DNA of 64,000 nucleotides from Roseovarius marisflavi (GCF_900142625.1 NZ_FRBN01000011.1:53682-117681), one strand, 5' to 3'. Positions 8,708 through 19,665 are shown, numbered from the stretch's first letter. A program made the numbers and translations. Notes: generated from the letters alone by a model not told the origin.

Positions 8708-9880
8708 TTAACTGTTTCGCTCCGTGACAACCTGATCGGCGCTCTGTCTTGCCAGATGGTCCATCCGGGACACGCAATCAAGGGTCAGGGTCGCATTCAT
8801 TTCTTCGGGGTCGCGCGTCAGACGCGTCAGAACCTCTTCGACGACCACGTTCATATCCGAAAATCCGATGCGCCCGGCGATAAAATGATCAAGCGCGCGC
8901 TCCTTGGCGGCGTTGAACACCGCGCCGCTCAAGCCGCGCATCTCCATGACCTCGCGGGCAAGGCGCAAGGCCGGATAGCGCGCAATGTCGGGCGCGCGAA
9001 AGTTCAGCGTGCCGATGGCCGCCAGATCAAGCGCCTCGACCGGCAGCGCCTGACGCTGCGGCCAATGCAGGGCATAGCCGATGGCGTGGCGCATATCGGG
9101 TGGGCCGACATGGGCCATAAGCCCGCCATCGCAAAATCCGACCAGCGCATGCACCACCGATTCAGGGTGAATAAGCACTTCGATCTGATCCGGGGTAAAG
9201 CCGAAAAACTCGCGCGCTTCGATCATTTCAAGCGCCTTGTTGAACATCGAGGCGCTGTCGATGGTGATCCGCTGGCCCATCGCCCAATTGGGGTGGCTTG
9301 AGGCCTCGGCCACGGTTGCGCGTTCGAGATCCGCCAGCGGCCAGTCGCGAAACGCCCCGCCGCTGGCGGTGATGATCACCCGCGACACGGCGGCGGACTC
9401 TTCGCCAACCATGGCCTGAAAAATCGCCGAGTGCTCGCTGTCTACCGGCAGGATGCGGGCATGATTTTCGCGCGCGGTGCGGATCATCAAAGGCCCCGCC
9501 GTCACCAGCGATTCCTTATTGGCAAGCGCAAGGGTCGCACCCTGTTCAAGCGCCGCCAGACCGGGCGCCAGACCCGCCGCGCCGACGATGGCCGACATCA
9601 CCCAATGGGCAGGGCGACCCGCGGCCTCGATCAGGGCGGCGCTGCCGGCTGCGGCCTCGACCTCGCTGCCCGCGAGGGCGGCGCGCAGATCGGGCAAAAG
9701 ATCGTCATAGGCCGTGACCGCCACATCGGCGCCAAGCGCCACGGCATCCGCCGCAAGCCGGGCGATATTGCGCCCGCCGGTCAGGGCCACAACCTCAAAA
9801 TCCTCGGGCGCGCGACGGATCAGGTCAATCGTGTTCTGCCCGATAGACCCGGTTGCGCCCAGAATGGAAACCCGCTTCAT
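8708..9880 (-). CDS. dxr: 1-deoxy-D-xylulose-5-phosphate reductoisomerase
   Basis: Dxr converts DXP to 2-C-methyl-D-erythritol 4-phosphate with NADPH, the committed step of the MEP isoprenoid pathway. The 390-residue protein opens with the nucleotide-binding motif GATGSIGQNT and has the metal/substrate motif LPVDSEHSAIFQ and the conserved SGGAFRDWP and HPNWAMG loops. Its start codon overlaps the cdsA stop by 4 bases. The nearby uppS gene consumes the isoprenoid precursors made through this pathway. Confidence 0.97.
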   Translation of the reverse strand: MKRVSILGATGSIGQNTIDLIRRAPEDFEVVALTGGRNIARLAADAVALGADVAVTAYDDLLPDLRAALAGSEVEAAAGSAALIEAAGRPAHWVMSAIVGAAGLAPGLAALEQGATLALANKESLVTAGPLMIRTARENHARILPVDSEHSAIFQAMVGEESAAVSRVIITASGGAFRDWPLADLERATVAEASSHPNWAMGQRITIDSASMFNKALEMIEAREFFGFTPDQIEVLIHPESVVHALVGFCDGGLMAHVGPPDMRHAIGYALHWPQRQALPVEALDLAAIGTLNFRAPDIARYPALRLAREVMEMRGLSGAVFNAAKERALDHFIAGRIGFSDMNVVVEEVLTRLTRDPEEMNATLTLDCVSRMDHLARQSADQVVTERNS

Positions 9881-10656
9881 GCAAGCCCCGGCATCAGGTT
9901 GAGCGCCCAGAGAATGACCACGAGAACCGCCGCACCAAGCATGGCATCAAACCGGTCCAGCACGCCGCCATGGCCGGGAATGAGGCCGGAACTGTCCTTG
10001 ATCCCGCGCAGACGCTTGACCGCGCTTTCGGCGATATCGCCCATCTGGCCGGCAAAACCAACCAGCATCGACACCGGCACAAGCGCCAGCCCCGCCCCGG
10101 TCGGCGCCATGAACAAAAGCCCGATGACGGCGGCGCCAAGCCAGCCGGCAATCGTGCCCGACCAGGTTTTCTTGGGGCTGAAGCGCGGCCAGAACTTTGG
10201 CCCACCAAGGGTGCGCCCGGCAAAATAGCCCGCCACATCGGAAACAACCACCACGGCGACAAGCCAGAGCACCCAGATCAACCCTGCATGATCGCGCACA
10301 AGCGCCATGGCGACACAGCCAAGCAGGCTCCAGAATGCCAATGCGAAAAACGGGCCCTTTTCACGCTCGACCGATCCGGCGGCCACAACAATGGCCGCGA
10401 GCAGCAACGGAAGCGCAAATGGTCCAGGCAACCAGAGCGCAAGGCCAATAGCGAGAGCCGCCAATACACCAGAACGCCGCGCATCGCGCGCGCCAAACAT
10501 GCGCGCGGCCTCCCACATCATGAGACCGCCAAGCACGCAGATCAGCGCATGAAACAACAGGCCACCGGTCCAGATTGCAGCCGCACCGACACCCGCCATC
10601 AACACCCCGGAGATCGCCCGCGGTGCAAGGTCAGACCATTGCGCGCTGCCGCTCAT
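9877..10656 (-). CDS. cdsA: Phosphatidate cytidylyltransferase (CDP-diglyceride synthase)
   Basis: CdsA makes CDP-diacylglycerol, the precursor of all phospholipids, in the inner membrane. The 259-residue product is polytopic with about seven hydrophobic segments. The family signature is at the C-terminal half: a Ser/Asp pair in VVVSDVAGYFAGRTLG followed by FSPKKTWSG. It overlaps uppS upstream and dxr downstream by 4 bases each, so the three genes are almost certainly co-translated. Confidence 0.95.
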   Translation of the reverse strand: MSGSAQWSDLAPRAISGVLMAGVGAAAIWTGGLLFHALICVLGGLMMWEAARMFGARDARRSGVLAALAIGLALWLPGPFALPLLLAAIVVAAGSVEREKGPFFALAFWSLLGCVAMALVRDHAGLIWVLWLVAVVVVSDVAGYFAGRTLGGPKFWPRFSPKKTWSGTIAGWLGAAVIGLLFMAPTGAGLALVPVSMLVGFAGQMGDIAESAVKRLRGIKDSSGLIPGHGGVLDRFDAMLGAAVLVVILWALNLMPGLA

Positions 10657-11396
10657 GCGGACACCGCCCCAAAGCGGCGATCGCGTGCGCCATAATTGGC
10701 CAGCAATTTGGCAAAGATATCCGAGGTGAAATCGGGCCAGAGCGTGTCAATAAACTCGTATTCCGCATAAGCCGATTGCCAGAGCAGAAAATTCGAAATC
10801 CGCGCTTCACCGCTGGTGCGGATGACAAGGTCGGGATCAGGCAGCAAGCAGGTATCAAGGTATTTGGGCAGGGTTTCCTCGTTCACATCCGCCGGATCAA
10901 GACGCCCCTCGGCCACATCCATCGCCAGCCGCTTGGTGGCGCGCGACACCTCATCGCGGCTCCCGTAATTCAGCGCAATCGTCAGATTGGTGCCGGTGCA
11001 ACCTGCGGTCATCGCCTCGGCCTCATCCATCAGATTGCGCAATTTGCGATCAAGACGTGGCCGGTCCCCGATAAAGCGCACGCGCACGTTATCGGTAACA
11101 AATTCCTGCATTTCCTTCATGATGTAACGACGAAACAGGCTCATCAGACCGGCAACTTCGGTCTGCGTCCGCTTCCAATTCTCCGTGGAAAACGCGAATA
11201 TTGTCAGATACTTAACACCAAGAGGCGGGCATGACTTGACGATATCACGCACCCGGCGCGCGCCGGCGTGATGGCCAAAAAGACGCGGACGGCCACGTGC
11301 CTGTGCCCATCGGCCGTTGCCATCCATGATGATGGCCACATGCCTCGGGCCCTCGCCACTGGCGTGCTTAGCTGACATAGGCGTGTCCCTCGTCAT
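10653..11396 (-). CDS. uppS: Undecaprenyl (polyprenyl) diphosphate synthase, cis type
   Basis: UppS elongates farnesyl diphosphate to the C55 lipid carrier used for peptidoglycan and polysaccharide export. The motif IIMDGNGRWAQ holds the catalytic Asp, and RTSGEARISNFLLWQSAYAE is the second conserved block. 247 residues is typical. The start ATG at 11396 directly abuts the frr stop; an internal Met six codons in is an alternative start. Confidence 0.96.
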   Translation of the reverse strand: MTRDTPMSAKHASGEGPRHVAIIMDGNGRWAQARGRPRLFGHHAGARRVRDIVKSCPPLGVKYLTIFAFSTENWKRTQTEVAGLMSLFRRYIMKEMQEFVTDNVRVRFIGDRPRLDRKLRNLMDEAEAMTAGCTGTNLTIALNYGSRDEVSRATKRLAMDVAEGRLDPADVNEETLPKYLDTCLLPDPDLVIRTSGEARISNFLLWQSAYAEYEFIDTLWPDFTSDIFAKLLANYGARDRRFGAVSA

Positions 11397-11960
11397 TCAG
11401 ACCTGCATGATTTCCGCTTGTTTGGTCTCAAGAGCGTCATCAACATTCTTGATATAGAGGTCGGTAAGTTCCTGAACCTCGGCTTCCCAGAACTTCTGGT
11501 CATCCTCAGAGAGCCCGTCGGCCTTGGCCTTCTTGATCTGATCCATACCATCGCGGCGGATGTTGCGCACGGCGACGCGGGCGTGTTCGCTATATTGCGA
11601 GGCAACCTTGGTAAGCTCCTTGCGGCGCTCTTCGTTCAGCTCGGGGATCGGCAGCATGATGATGGTGCCGTTGAGTTGCGGGTTGATGCCAAGCCCGCTT
11701 TCGCGGATCGCCTTTTCAACCTTGCCGACAAGGCCCTTGTCCCAGACGTTGATCGTGACCATCCGCGGTTCGGGCACATTGACGGTGCCGACCTGGTTGA
11801 TCGGGGTTTTCTGACCGTAGGCATCCACCATCACCGGCTCCAGCATCGAGGCTGACGCGCGCCCGGTGCGCAGGGATGCGAATTCGGTTTTCAGTGCCGC
11901 AATTGCGCCGTCCATGCGCCGCTTAATATCATCGGTATCAAGAAGAAAATCATCTGCCAT
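11397..11960 (-). CDS. frr: Ribosome recycling factor
   Basis: RRF splits post-termination ribosomes together with EF-G. The 187-residue sequence has the RRF fold signature: [31 protein letters not shown] and the helical [20 protein letters not shown] region. It sits between pyrH and uppS, the widely conserved pyrH-frr-uppS order. About 185 bases separate it from pyrH, so it may have its own promoter although none is obvious. Confidence 0.97.
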   Translation of the reverse strand: MADDFLLDTDDIKRRMDGAIAALKTEFASLRTGRASASMLEPVMVDAYGQKTPINQVGTVNVPEPRMVTINVWDKGLVGKVEKAIRESGLGINPQLNGTIIMLPIPELNEERRKELTKVASQYSEHARVAVRNIRRDGMDQIKKAKADGLSEDDQKFWEAEVQELTDLYIKNVDDALETKQAEIMQV

Positions 11961-12145
11961 CTGTTATGCCCACAACGTTTGTTTTGTTTGTGCCGGGTAT
12001 ATCGGCCTTTGCCCCGGCAATCCAGCCATTTGCGCAGACCCGGTCCAAGGCCCCTCCCCTCAAATCAGCGCCGCCCGCCTTGGTCCGCTCGATTTTGAGA
12101 GTTTTCTTCGCCTGAATTGATACGAATCCCGGTCCTGACGTCTGA

Positions 12146-12877
12146 TCAGCCGTGCACGGTGGTATAGGTGCCCTCGCCCGCCAGAATGCCCTTGAAGCCG
12201 CCCGGCTCGTCAAGGCTGAAGACGATGATCGGCAGGTTGTTGTCGCGCGCAAGCGCGATCGCACTGGCATCCATCACCCCAAGATGCTGCGCCAGCACCT
12301 CGTCATAGCTTACCCGGTCATAGCGCTTTGCATCGGCGTGTTTCACCGGGTCCTTGTCATAGACCCCATCGACCTTGGTGCCCTTGAGGATCGCCTCGCA
12401 GGCCATTTCATTGGCCCGAAGCGTGGCCGCCGTGTCGGTGGTGAAATAGGGGTTGCCGGTACCGGCGGCGAAAATGCAGATCCGCTTTTTCTCAAGATGG
12501 CGCACCGCGCGGCGGCGGATATAGGGCTCTGCCACTTCATCCATCCGAATGGCCGAAATCACCCGGCAATGCGCGCCAAGTCCCTCAAGCGCGCTTTGCA
12601 TTGCAAGGGCGTTCATCACGGTGGCGAGCATGCCCATGTAATCGGCGGTGGTACGCTCCATGCCCTGCGCACTGCCCTGAAGGCCGCGAAAGATGTTGCC
12701 GCCCCCGATGACCATGCAGATCTCGACCCCGAGATCATGCACGATCTTGACCTCGCGCGCGATCCGCTCGACCGTCGGGGGATGAAGCCCATAGCCAAGA
12801 TCGCCCATCAGCGCCTCGCCAGAGATCTTGAGCATGACGCGGCTGAACTTGGCGTTGGGGTCTTGGGGGGCGGACAT
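12146..12877 (-). CDS. pyrH: Uridylate kinase
   Basis: PyrH phosphorylates UMP to UDP and is a hexameric amino-acid-kinase-fold enzyme, distinct from eukaryotic UMP kinases. Visible are the N-terminal KISGEALMG phosphate-binding motif, the [10 protein letters not shown] loop and the ATP/UMP region [15 protein letters not shown], with [10 protein letters not shown]. The length (243) is typical. It is divergent from miaA with a 140-base gap that should contain both promoters. Confidence 0.97.
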   Translation of the reverse strand: MSAPQDPNAKFSRVMLKISGEALMGDLGYGLHPPTVERIAREVKIVHDLGVEICMVIGGGNIFRGLQGSAQGMERTTADYMGMLATVMNALAMQSALEGLGAHCRVISAIRMDEVAEPYIRRRAVRHLEKKRICIFAAGTGNPYFTTDTAATLRANEMACEAILKGTKVDGVYDKDPVKHADAKRYDRVSYDEVLAQHLGVMDASAIALARDNNLPIIVFSLDEPGGFKGILAGEGTYTTVHG

Positions 12878-13017
12878 CGGCAGTACTCCACTACGTCTAT
12901 GAGATCGCGCGCAAAATGTCGCAAATGTCCGGAAGGTTCAATCGCTGAAACCCGCGCACCCTGCGAAAAGACGCAAAACCGCCTCGTCAAGGCGCGCGAT
13001 CTTGGGTAACGGGGGAC

Positions 13018-13899
13018 ATGGGCATGCCATTTGATATCGATCCGGGCCAGCCAGTGCTGATTGCAGGGCCAACCGCCAGCGGCAAATCCGCCCTGGCGCT
13101 TGCCATCGCGCGCGACCACGGGGGCGTCATTGTCAATGCCGATGCCCTACAGGTCTATGACAACTGGCGCATCCTTTCGGCGCGCCCGAGTGCCGAGGAC
13201 GAGGCCACCGCGCGCCACGCGCTTTACGGTCACGTGCCAGGCGGGGCCGAATATTCAACCGGGCATTGGCTTCGTGATGTGGCGCCGTTTCTCAAGGGGG
13301 CTGACCGCGCGATCATCGTCGGCGGCACCGGGCTTTACTTTACGGCCCTGACCGAAGGGCTTGCCGATATCCCACCCACCCCGCCCGATCTGCGCGAGAG
13401 GGGCGACGCGATACGCGCCACCAAAGGCCTTGAGCCGCTGATCGCAGCACTTGACGCCGAAACCCGTGCCCGCATCGACACGCACAACCCGATGCGCGTG
13501 CAACGCGCCTGGGAGGTATTGCAGGCCACCGGGCGCGGTTTGGCCGATTGGCAAGACGACACCCCGCCGCCGCTTTTGCCGCTCGATGCCTGTCAGCCGC
13601 TTCTGGTCGAGGCCGAAAAGGACTGGCTCAACGCGCGCATCGCGCGGCGTTTCGATGCCATGCTTGAGATGGGCGCGCTTGACGAGGTGCGCGCCAACCT
13701 GCCCGGTTGGGATGCGGCGCGCCCCTCGTCCAAGGCAATCGGCGCGCCCGAGCTTGTGGCCTATCTGCGCGGCGAGCTAAGCCTTGATCAGGCCCGCGAG
13801 GCCGCCACCATCGCGACCCGGCAATTTGCCAAGCGGCAACGCACCTGGTTTCGCGCGAAAATGCGCCGATGGCGGCGGATTGCCGCCGAAACGCTTTAG
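13018..13899 (+). CDS. miaA: tRNA dimethylallyltransferase
   Basis: MiaA adds a dimethylallyl group to N6 of adenosine 37 in tRNAs that read codons beginning with U. The P-loop GPTASGKS is at residues 17-24, followed by a conserved Asp in [10 protein letters not shown] (the IPP transferase family usually has DS-x-Q; here DALQ) and [10 protein letters not shown]. 293 residues is slightly shorter than the E. coli enzyme. A second Met two codons into the frame is a possible start. It uses the MEP-derived dimethylallyl diphosphate, linking it to dxr. Confidence 0.95.
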   Translation: MGMPFDIDPGQPVLIAGPTASGKSALALAIARDHGGVIVNADALQVYDNWRILSARPSAEDEATARHALYGHVPGGAEYSTGHWLRDVAPFLKGADRAIIVGGTGLYFTALTEGLADIPPTPPDLRERGDAIRATKGLEPLIAALDAETRARIDTHNPMRVQRAWEVLQATGRGLADWQDDTPPPLLPLDACQPLLVEAEKDWLNARIARRFDAMLEMGALDEVRANLPGWDAARPSSKAIGAPELVAYLRGELSLDQAREAATIATRQFAKRQRTWFRAKMRRWRRIAAETL

Positions 13900-14003
13900 A
13901 AATTTCGCTATTTTGCCCTGACATTGCGCCACTCTTGTGCAAATGATTAGTCTTATTGCGACTATTTTGGGAAATCCCCCGATCACCCCGGAGACAGCGG
14001 ATC

Positions 14004-14810
14004 ATGCGGCACGCCGAAATCAAGACCCTGGTGCAATGGGCGCGCGGCAGCGATTGGCGCAGCACCCTGCAACACAGCAGCGAGGCGCATGCTCTGATCT
14101 GGATCACCCGTGGCCAGGGCATCGCGGTTGTTGACGGGGTGCGGCGCGGCGTCGGGGTTCACAATGCCCTGGCGATTCCGGCGGGCAAGATGTTTTCGCT
14201 CGATATTGGCAAGACCGGCTTTGGCCTTGTCTGCCTTCTCCCTGCTGGCGGGCCGATCCTGATGCCGGACACAAGCCAGCACCTTCGGATTCGCGATGTC
14301 ACCAGCCAGAACGAGCTTACCGCGATCCTTGAGGCGATGCAGCGCGAGCAAAGCGCCGCGCGCCCCTTCATGGATGAGGCGATGAATGCACAGGCCAGCA
14401 TTCTGACCGTCTGGCTGCGCCGGGCAATGATCGACTATGGCGTGCCCGACAAGCCAAGCGCCACCGAGCGCCTGATGCGGGCCTATGCCGCGCTGATCGA
14501 GCGCCACTACAAAAGCGGGCGCGCGATGGCGGTCTATGCCCGCGCGCTTGGCGTGACCCCCACCCATCTGACCCGCGTCAGCCGTCAGGCCTCGGGGGTG
14601 ACGGCGGCGGACATGCTGACCGAACGCAGCCTGCACGCCGCGCGCGACCTGCTTGAAGACAGCGACATGCCCATCGGTCAGGTCGCCGCCTCGCTTGGCT
14701 TTGGCAGCGCCGCCTATTTCTCGCGCTTCGTCCTGCAACACACCGGGCTAAGCCCCTCTGCTCTGCGCGCCAAGTGCGCCGAGCGCGCGCCACGCGCGAA
14801 TATTGCCTGA
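14004..14810 (+). CDS. AraC/XylS-family transcriptional regulator
   Basis: A 268-residue regulator with an N-terminal cupin-like sensing half (about 1-130, e.g. ALIWITRGQGIAVVDG) and a C-terminal double helix-turn-helix DNA-binding domain (about 165-260). The second helix-turn-helix carries the typical IGQVAASLGFGSAAYFSRFV signature followed by GLSPSALR. I take the ATG at 14004 because a GGAG ribosome site is 8 bases upstream; an in-frame ATG at 13956 would add 16 residues. The effector is unknown. The gene points toward the neighbouring solute-binding protein gene, which could be a target, but this is only positional inference. Confidence 0.9.
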   Translation: MRHAEIKTLVQWARGSDWRSTLQHSSEAHALIWITRGQGIAVVDGVRRGVGVHNALAIPAGKMFSLDIGKTGFGLVCLLPAGGPILMPDTSQHLRIRDVTSQNELTAILEAMQREQSAARPFMDEAMNAQASILTVWLRRAMIDYGVPDKPSATERLMRAYAALIERHYKSGRAMAVYARALGVTPTHLTRVSRQASGVTAADMLTERSLHAARDLLEDSDMPIGQVAASLGFGSAAYFSRFVLQHTGLSPSALRAKCAERAPRANIA

Positions 14811-14932
14811 ACGACATTTATGCCGGGCCAATCGGCGCAGAGCGGGTTGCCATTGAAAGCCGCTCGTTATCTAATGCTGGCAATGATTTGACCGGTGCAC
14901 GGGATTCCGTCACCCCTCATTGAAAGCCTTCC

Positions 14933-16597
14933 ATGTCGCGACACATCTGCCCCCCGGTCCATCCTGCCGCCCGCCGCTACGCCGGTGATCTCAGGGCCGG
15001 GCGCATGGACAGGCGAGAGTTTCTGAGCCGCGCCACATCGCTTGGCCTGACGGCGGGCGCGGCCTGTGTGCTCGGCGGGCTGCCCGGCCCCGCCGAGGCC
15101 CAGACACCGGCCATTGCCAAGGGCGGCACCCTGCGCATTCAGCAAAACGTCAAACCGCTCAAGGATCCGCGCAGCTATGACTGGAGCGAACTCGGCAATC
15201 AGACCCGTGGCTTTCTGGAATACCTGGTGGAATATGTCGGCGACGGAAGCTTTCGCGGCATGCTGCTTGAAAGCTGGAGCGTCAACGAGGATGCCACCCG
15301 CTATCTCTTGAACGTTCGCAAGGGCGTGACCTGGAACAATGGCGATGTTTTTGACGCGAACGACGTGGCGCGCAATATCGCGCGGTGGTGCGATACCACC
15401 GAACCGGGCAATTCCATGGCCGGGCGCTTTGCCGGGATGATTGACCCCGAGACCGGACAGGTCCGGACCGGCGCGATCACCGTGCTGGATGACAGCACCG
15501 TCGCGCTTGCCCTTTCGGCGCCCGATATATCGGTGATTGCCAATATGTCCGATTACCCGGCGGCAATCGTACATAAGGACTATGCCGGCGGCGATCCCTT
15601 TCTGCACGGCGTCGGGACCGGCCCGTTCCGTCCGGTGTCGATCACGCCCGGCGAGACCTGTATTCTGGAGCGTGACCCTCATCACATCTGGTGGGGGACG
15701 GATGTTTATGGCGGCCCCTACCTTGATCGCGTGGAATTCATTGATTACGGCACCAACCCGTCAAGCTGGCTTGCCGCGGCAGAGGCGGACGAGGTTGACC
15801 TGCTTTATGAAACGGTTGGTGATTTTATTGATGCTATGGATGGTGTTGGCTGGACCAGAACCCGCACGGAAACCGCCGCGACCACGGTGATCCGGGCCTC
15901 GCAGAGCGCCGCGGTGGTGGGCACCAACCCCTATACCAAGCGTCAGGTCCGCCGCGCCCTTGCGCTTGCCGTCGACAATGCTATTTGCCTTGAGCTTGGC
16001 TATGCCGGGCGCGGCACCGTGGCCGCCAATCACCACGTCAGCCCGATCCACCCCGCCTATGCCGATATCGGCCCTGCCCCCTATGACCCGGCGCAAGCGC
16101 GCGAGGATATCGAGGCGGCCGGCCTTTTGGGCTATGTTCACGAGCTGGTCACCGTTGACGATGAATGGCAGCGCAACACCGGCGATGCGGTGGCCGTGCA
16201 ATTGCGCGATGCCGGCCTGAGGGTACGGCGCAGGATTTTGCCCGGTGATCAATTCTGGCCCAATTGGCGCGATTTTCCGTTTTCTTCGACCCAGTGGAAC
16301 CACCGCCCGCTGGATGTTCAGGTTCTGTCGCTGGCCTATCGTTCCGGTGCGGCGTGGAATGAAACCGGCTTTGCCAATGCCGAATTCGACGCGCTTCTGG
16401 ATCGCGCCAACACGCTTGCCGATGCCGTGGCGCGCCGCGAGGTGATGGCACGGCTTCAGACCCTGCTGCGCGACGAAGGTGTGATCATTCAGCCCTATTG
16501 GCGCGCGCTGTTCAATCACCACAACGGCAAACTTGTGAATGCGCAAAAGCATCCTGCAAACGAAATTCACCTCTACAAGATCGGTTTTGCCGCCTGA
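14933..16597 (+). CDS. ABC transporter substrate-binding protein, family 5, with Tat-type signal
   Basis: A 554-residue periplasmic solute-binding protein of the oligopeptide/nickel-binding family 5 type. The N-terminus has [15 protein letters not shown] followed by a hydrophobic Ala/Gly/Leu stretch and PAEAQ, a twin-arginine signal with an Ala-x-Ala-like cleavage site near residue 55. The family core is visible in [24 protein letters not shown] and the C-terminal dipeptide-binding fold. The long region before the Arg pair suggests a start further downstream at MDRREF is possible. No permease or ATPase gene lies beside it, so partner transporter genes must be elsewhere or it is an orphan binding protein. 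Substrate cannot be told from sequence. Confidence 0.88.
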   Translation: MSRHICPPVHPAARRYAGDLRAGRMDRREFLSRATSLGLTAGAACVLGGLPGPAEAQTPAIAKGGTLRIQQNVKPLKDPRSYDWSELGNQTRGFLEYLVEYVGDGSFRGMLLESWSVNEDATRYLLNVRKGVTWNNGDVFDANDVARNIARWCDTTEPGNSMAGRFAGMIDPETGQVRTGAITVLDDSTVALALSAPDISVIANMSDYPAAIVHKDYAGGDPFLHGVGTGPFRPVSITPGETCILERDPHHIWWGTDVYGGPYLDRVEFIDYGTNPSSWLAAAEADEVDLLYETVGDFIDAMDGVGWTRTRTETAATTVIRASQSAAVVGTNPYTKRQVRRALALAVDNAICLELGYAGRGTVAANHHVSPIHPAYADIGPAPYDPAQAREDIEAAGLLGYVHELVTVDDEWQRNTGDAVAVQLRDAGLRVRRRILPGDQFWPNWRDFPFSSTQWNHRPLDVQVLSLAYRSGAAWNETGFANAEFDALLDRANTLADAVARREVMARLQTLLRDEGVIIQPYWRALFNHHNGKLVNAQKHPANEIHLYKIGFAA

Positions 16598-16607
16598 TTG
16601 GCGTGGC

Positions 16608-17207
16608 TTAGCTGCCCCAGATCACGCGCACGTAATTGCGGGTCTCTTTATAGGGCGGCACGCCGCCGTATTTCTTGACCGCGCCGGGACCGGCATTATA
16701 GGCCGCAAGCGCAAGCCGCCACGATCCGAACTCCTTGTACTGCGTGGCAAGATAGCGCGCGCCCCCCTCAAGGTTTTGACGCGGATCATGCGGGTCAACG
16801 CCAAGCACGCGCGCGGTTTGCGGCATAAGCTGGGCCAGACCGATCGCGCCCTTGTGCGAGCGTGCCTTCACCTTCCAGCCGGATTCTTGCTGGACAAGGC
16901 GCAGGAACAGGTTCTCGGGCACGCCATGACGGCGCGCCGCCTGTTTCGCCACATCAAGATAAGGCCCGCGATAGGCGCCCTTGAAGCGCGGCGACAGATC
17001 ATCCCCCCAGATCGTCGGCGTATTGACGCGCTGTGGCTGAAGGCGAACGGAATTGTTATATTGCTGGCGGGCGCGATTGTCCAAGACGCTGGTTTGCGAT
17101 TTGAACAGCGTTCCCCGGCTCTTGGTGGATAGAACCTCGGCCCCGACACCGACCGGCTGGATCAGACCAACGGCCAGAACCGCCCCTGCAATTGCTCGAA
17201 TCCCCAT
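16608..17207 (-). CDS. Lytic transglycosylase (SLT domain)
   Basis: Predicted periplasmic murein lytic transglycosylase of 199 residues. It has a signal peptide (1-23, ending GVGA) and a C-terminal SLT domain (about 85-195) with catalytic Glu108 in RLVQQESGW, the [10 protein letters not shown] motif and [14 protein letters not shown]. The domain is of the soluble Slt/MltC-like type rather than the lipoprotein MltA/B types. It is convergent with the solute-binding protein gene, only 10 bases away, and its start faces ssb. Confidence 0.93.
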   Translation of the reverse strand: MGIRAIAGAVLAVGLIQPVGVGAEVLSTKSRGTLFKSQTSVLDNRARQQYNNSVRLQPQRVNTPTIWGDDLSPRFKGAYRGPYLDVAKQAARRHGVPENLFLRLVQQESGWKVKARSHKGAIGLAQLMPQTARVLGVDPHDPRQNLEGGARYLATQYKEFGSWRLALAAYNAGPGAVKKYGGVPPYKETRNYVRVIWGS

Positions 17208-17396
17208 TCCGCCCCCAGAATTAACCTTTGCCGCAATCTAGAGAATTTGCCCCGGATTTTCGAGCCTTCTTTTCAGGATTCAGCCATGTTCCGCCAGTTT
17301 CGGAGGATTTGAAGACAATTTTTACCTTTCCTTCACCCCCATCCAGTGGTGTAACCACCAGAACGCCAACCCGCAGCATGATTCAAGGAGGGCACG

Positions 17397-17909
17397 ATGG
17401 CCGGCTCTGTAAACAAGGTAATTCTCATCGGCAATCTGGGCCGCGACCCGGAGGTCCGCACATTTCAGAACGGCGGCAAGGTCTGCAACCTGCGCATCGC
17501 GACCTCTGAAACCTGGAAAGACCGCAACACCGGCGAGCGGCGCGAAAAGACCGAATGGCACTCGGTCGCGATCTTTTCCGAGGGTCTTGTCCGGGTGGCA
17601 GAGCAATATTTGCGCAAGGGTTCCAAGGTCTATCTCGAGGGCAAGCTTCAGACTCGCAAATGGCAGGATCAGTCCGGTCAGGACAAATACAGCACCGAAA
17701 TCGTCCTTCAGGGTTTTGATGCGACGCTCGTGATGCTGGATGGCCGTGGCGAAGGCGGCGGCAGCGGTGGTGGCGGCTATGGCGGCGGTCAGGACAGCGG
17801 CGGCTATGGTGGCGATTACGGTGGCGATTATGGCGGTGCCAGCGGCGGTGGCAGCAGCCCGGCCCCAAGCCGCCCCTCGCGCGACATGGATGACGAGATT
17901 CCGTTTTGA
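17397..17909 (+). CDS. ssb: Single-stranded DNA-binding protein
   Basis: SSB coats single-stranded DNA in replication, repair and recombination. The N-terminal OB fold (1-110) begins [20 protein letters not shown], with the KTEWHSV strand. The linker (about 115-160) is unusually Gly/Ser rich, and the acidic tip DDEIPF at the C-terminus is the docking peptide for partner proteins. The gene has its own downstream terminator. No SOS-type box was found upstream. Confidence 0.97.
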   Translation: MAGSVNKVILIGNLGRDPEVRTFQNGGKVCNLRIATSETWKDRNTGERREKTEWHSVAIFSEGLVRVAEQYLRKGSKVYLEGKLQTRKWQDQSGQDKYSTEIVLQGFDATLVMLDGRGEGGGSGGGGYGGGQDSGGYGGDYGGDYGGASGGGSSPAPSRPSRDMDDEIPF

Positions 17910-17960
17910 CGTTGATCGACATCAAAACGTAAACGTCCGAACAAAAGATAAGCTGCCTCA

Positions 17961-17990
17961 AAGGGCTGACAGTTGTCAGCCCTTTTTCCT
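17961..17990 (+). terminator. Rho-independent terminator of ssb
   Basis: A perfect 10-bp stem (17961-17970 with 17975-17984, loop AGTT) is followed by a T-rich tract. It lies 52 bases after the ssb stop codon. Confidence 0.9.
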
Positions 17991-18161
17991 TGCGCTAGAG
18001 GTGAATTATATTTTTCACTTTGAACGCAGGTGAATTTTGCATCTCTTCGACCGCACGCTCAAAATGAAAACGGCACAGCCTTTGCCCTTGCCGGCCGGCA
18101 GCCGCCGTCATCCCTTGCGCGCCAGAGCCCGCCGCGCCGCAGACCCGCAGGGTCTTGCTGA

Positions 18162-19592
18162 ATGACCGATCCTGCCAATACATCCGCCTTTCCGCATGCC
18201 TCAGCCGATGCAAACCGCCAAAGTGTCATTCCCATCATTTTGATGACGCTGCTTGCGGTCTTTGTGATCTCGGCGCCAAACCTGATCGACCCGATGATCC
18301 GGTTCGATGACTACCCGGCCTTTTTTGCCGATCCCACAGGATATTGGGTAAAGACCAAAGACGAGGGACGGTGGCTGAATTATTGGTGGCATCTGCGCGG
18401 GGTGACAACACCTGCATGGCTGAATTTCGCGGCCTACGAAATGCTGTGGGCGCTTTTTGCGGCCTTTTTTGCGATTGCGGCGCTTGGTAAGACGCATGCC
18501 TCGGCCTGGTTTGCGACCGTGCTGGCGCTTTTGATCCTTATTGCCCCCCCGGCGACACTCATTTCGGTGTGGTTCAATACACTGCTTCCGGGCCTGGCAT
18601 TGGTCGCGCTTTATGCCGGGTTAAGTCTGAAACTGTCGCGCCGCATGCATCGTGCCTTGCTGGTGCCGTTCACTGTGCTGACTTTTATGGCCTACACGAC
18701 CTATCCGCTGCTTTTGTTGGCGGTTGCGGTCGCATGTAATCAACGGCGCAGTCTGAGCGATCTCATAGGGCTATTGGCGCTGTTCACAGCCAGCTTTGTG
18801 CTGGCCGTATTATGCGTCTACACACTGAATTTATCCGCCCACGGGGTGTTTGGCGTGCCTGTCGCCGAATGGCGCAACGCTACCCCTGCGACTGATATGG
18901 CAAGTCTTGTTGCCAACCTTCCGTTGGTTGCGCAATCGTTCAGTGACTTCATGTTCCGCAGCAGTTTTGATTTCACGCCTACCGTCTATTTTCATCTTGG
19001 GTTCCTGGTGCTTGGGACACTGGTGCTGGCACGTCACGCCCCCTGCGAGGCGCTGTATCTGCATGCAGGTCTTGTCACCGGGCTTACGCTGATCGTGGTG
19101 CAAAATCTGAAAATGGGGCTGATCGTTCCGCCGCGCGCATTTCTGTTTGCATGGGTCCTCTATGCGGTCCTGATTGCCCGCGCGGCGCAAATCCTGACAG
19201 CACACAGCGGCTTTGCGGGCCGCATGGCGCGCAACGCAGTCCTGTTGATTATCGGCAGCTACATGCTCCAAACCGCCAAACAATACTACTCGTACCGCGA
19301 CTGGCAGGCCTATACCCGCGACCTTGGCGAGACCGTGCAAACCATTGACGCGCCGATGGCGATCTCTGGCGATATACGCACCCTGCCAACCGCACGCAAA
19401 GCGTTCATCCAAGACAACCGCGCACTTAGCTTTCGCTTGCGCCAATTGACGGGAAAACTCATCCCACTGTGTGACAGCGGCCAATCCCAGTGCTGCCTTG
19501 AATCGCCAAAGGGCTCAGCGGCGGGCACAGATTGCCCGACCATCCTACGCGCTGTCACACAAAACGGCACAACACGCATCATCTTCGACTGA
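18162..19592 (+). CDS. Polytopic membrane protein, possibly GtrII-like glycosyltransferase
   Basis: A 476-residue protein with about nine to ten hydrophobic segments between residues 20 and 370 and a hydrophilic C-terminal domain of about 100 residues that contains several Cys (CDSGQSQCCLES). The first external loop has FDDYPAFF followed by a DEGRWLNYWW motif, which resembles the acidic and GR-W pattern of GtrII-type lipid-linked sugar transferases and other GT-C-like membrane enzymes. I do not recognise it firmly. It stands alone between ssb and a FemAB-like gene and could modify a surface glycan. Base composition is a little lower in GC than neighbours. Confidence 0.55.
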   Translation: MTDPANTSAFPHASADANRQSVIPIILMTLLAVFVISAPNLIDPMIRFDDYPAFFADPTGYWVKTKDEGRWLNYWWHLRGVTTPAWLNFAAYEMLWALFAAFFAIAALGKTHASAWFATVLALLILIAPPATLISVWFNTLLPGLALVALYAGLSLKLSRRMHRALLVPFTVLTFMAYTTYPLLLLAVAVACNQRRSLSDLIGLLALFTASFVLAVLCVYTLNLSAHGVFGVPVAEWRNATPATDMASLVANLPLVAQSFSDFMFRSSFDFTPTVYFHLGFLVLGTLVLARHAPCEALYLHAGLVTGLTLIVVQNLKMGLIVPPRAFLFAWVLYAVLIARAAQILTAHSGFAGRMARNAVLLIIGSYMLQTAKQYYSYRDWQAYTRDLGETVQTIDAPMAISGDIRTLPTARKAFIQDNRALSFRLRQLTGKLIPLCDSGQSQCCLESPKGSAAGTDCPTILRAVTQNGTTRIIFD

Positions 19593-19665
19593 TCCTCAAA
19601 TTCGCCAATCCAGAGAATCTGCGCAAAAGGCAGGACCGGTTTTGCCCGCCTTGAACATGCGTTTT

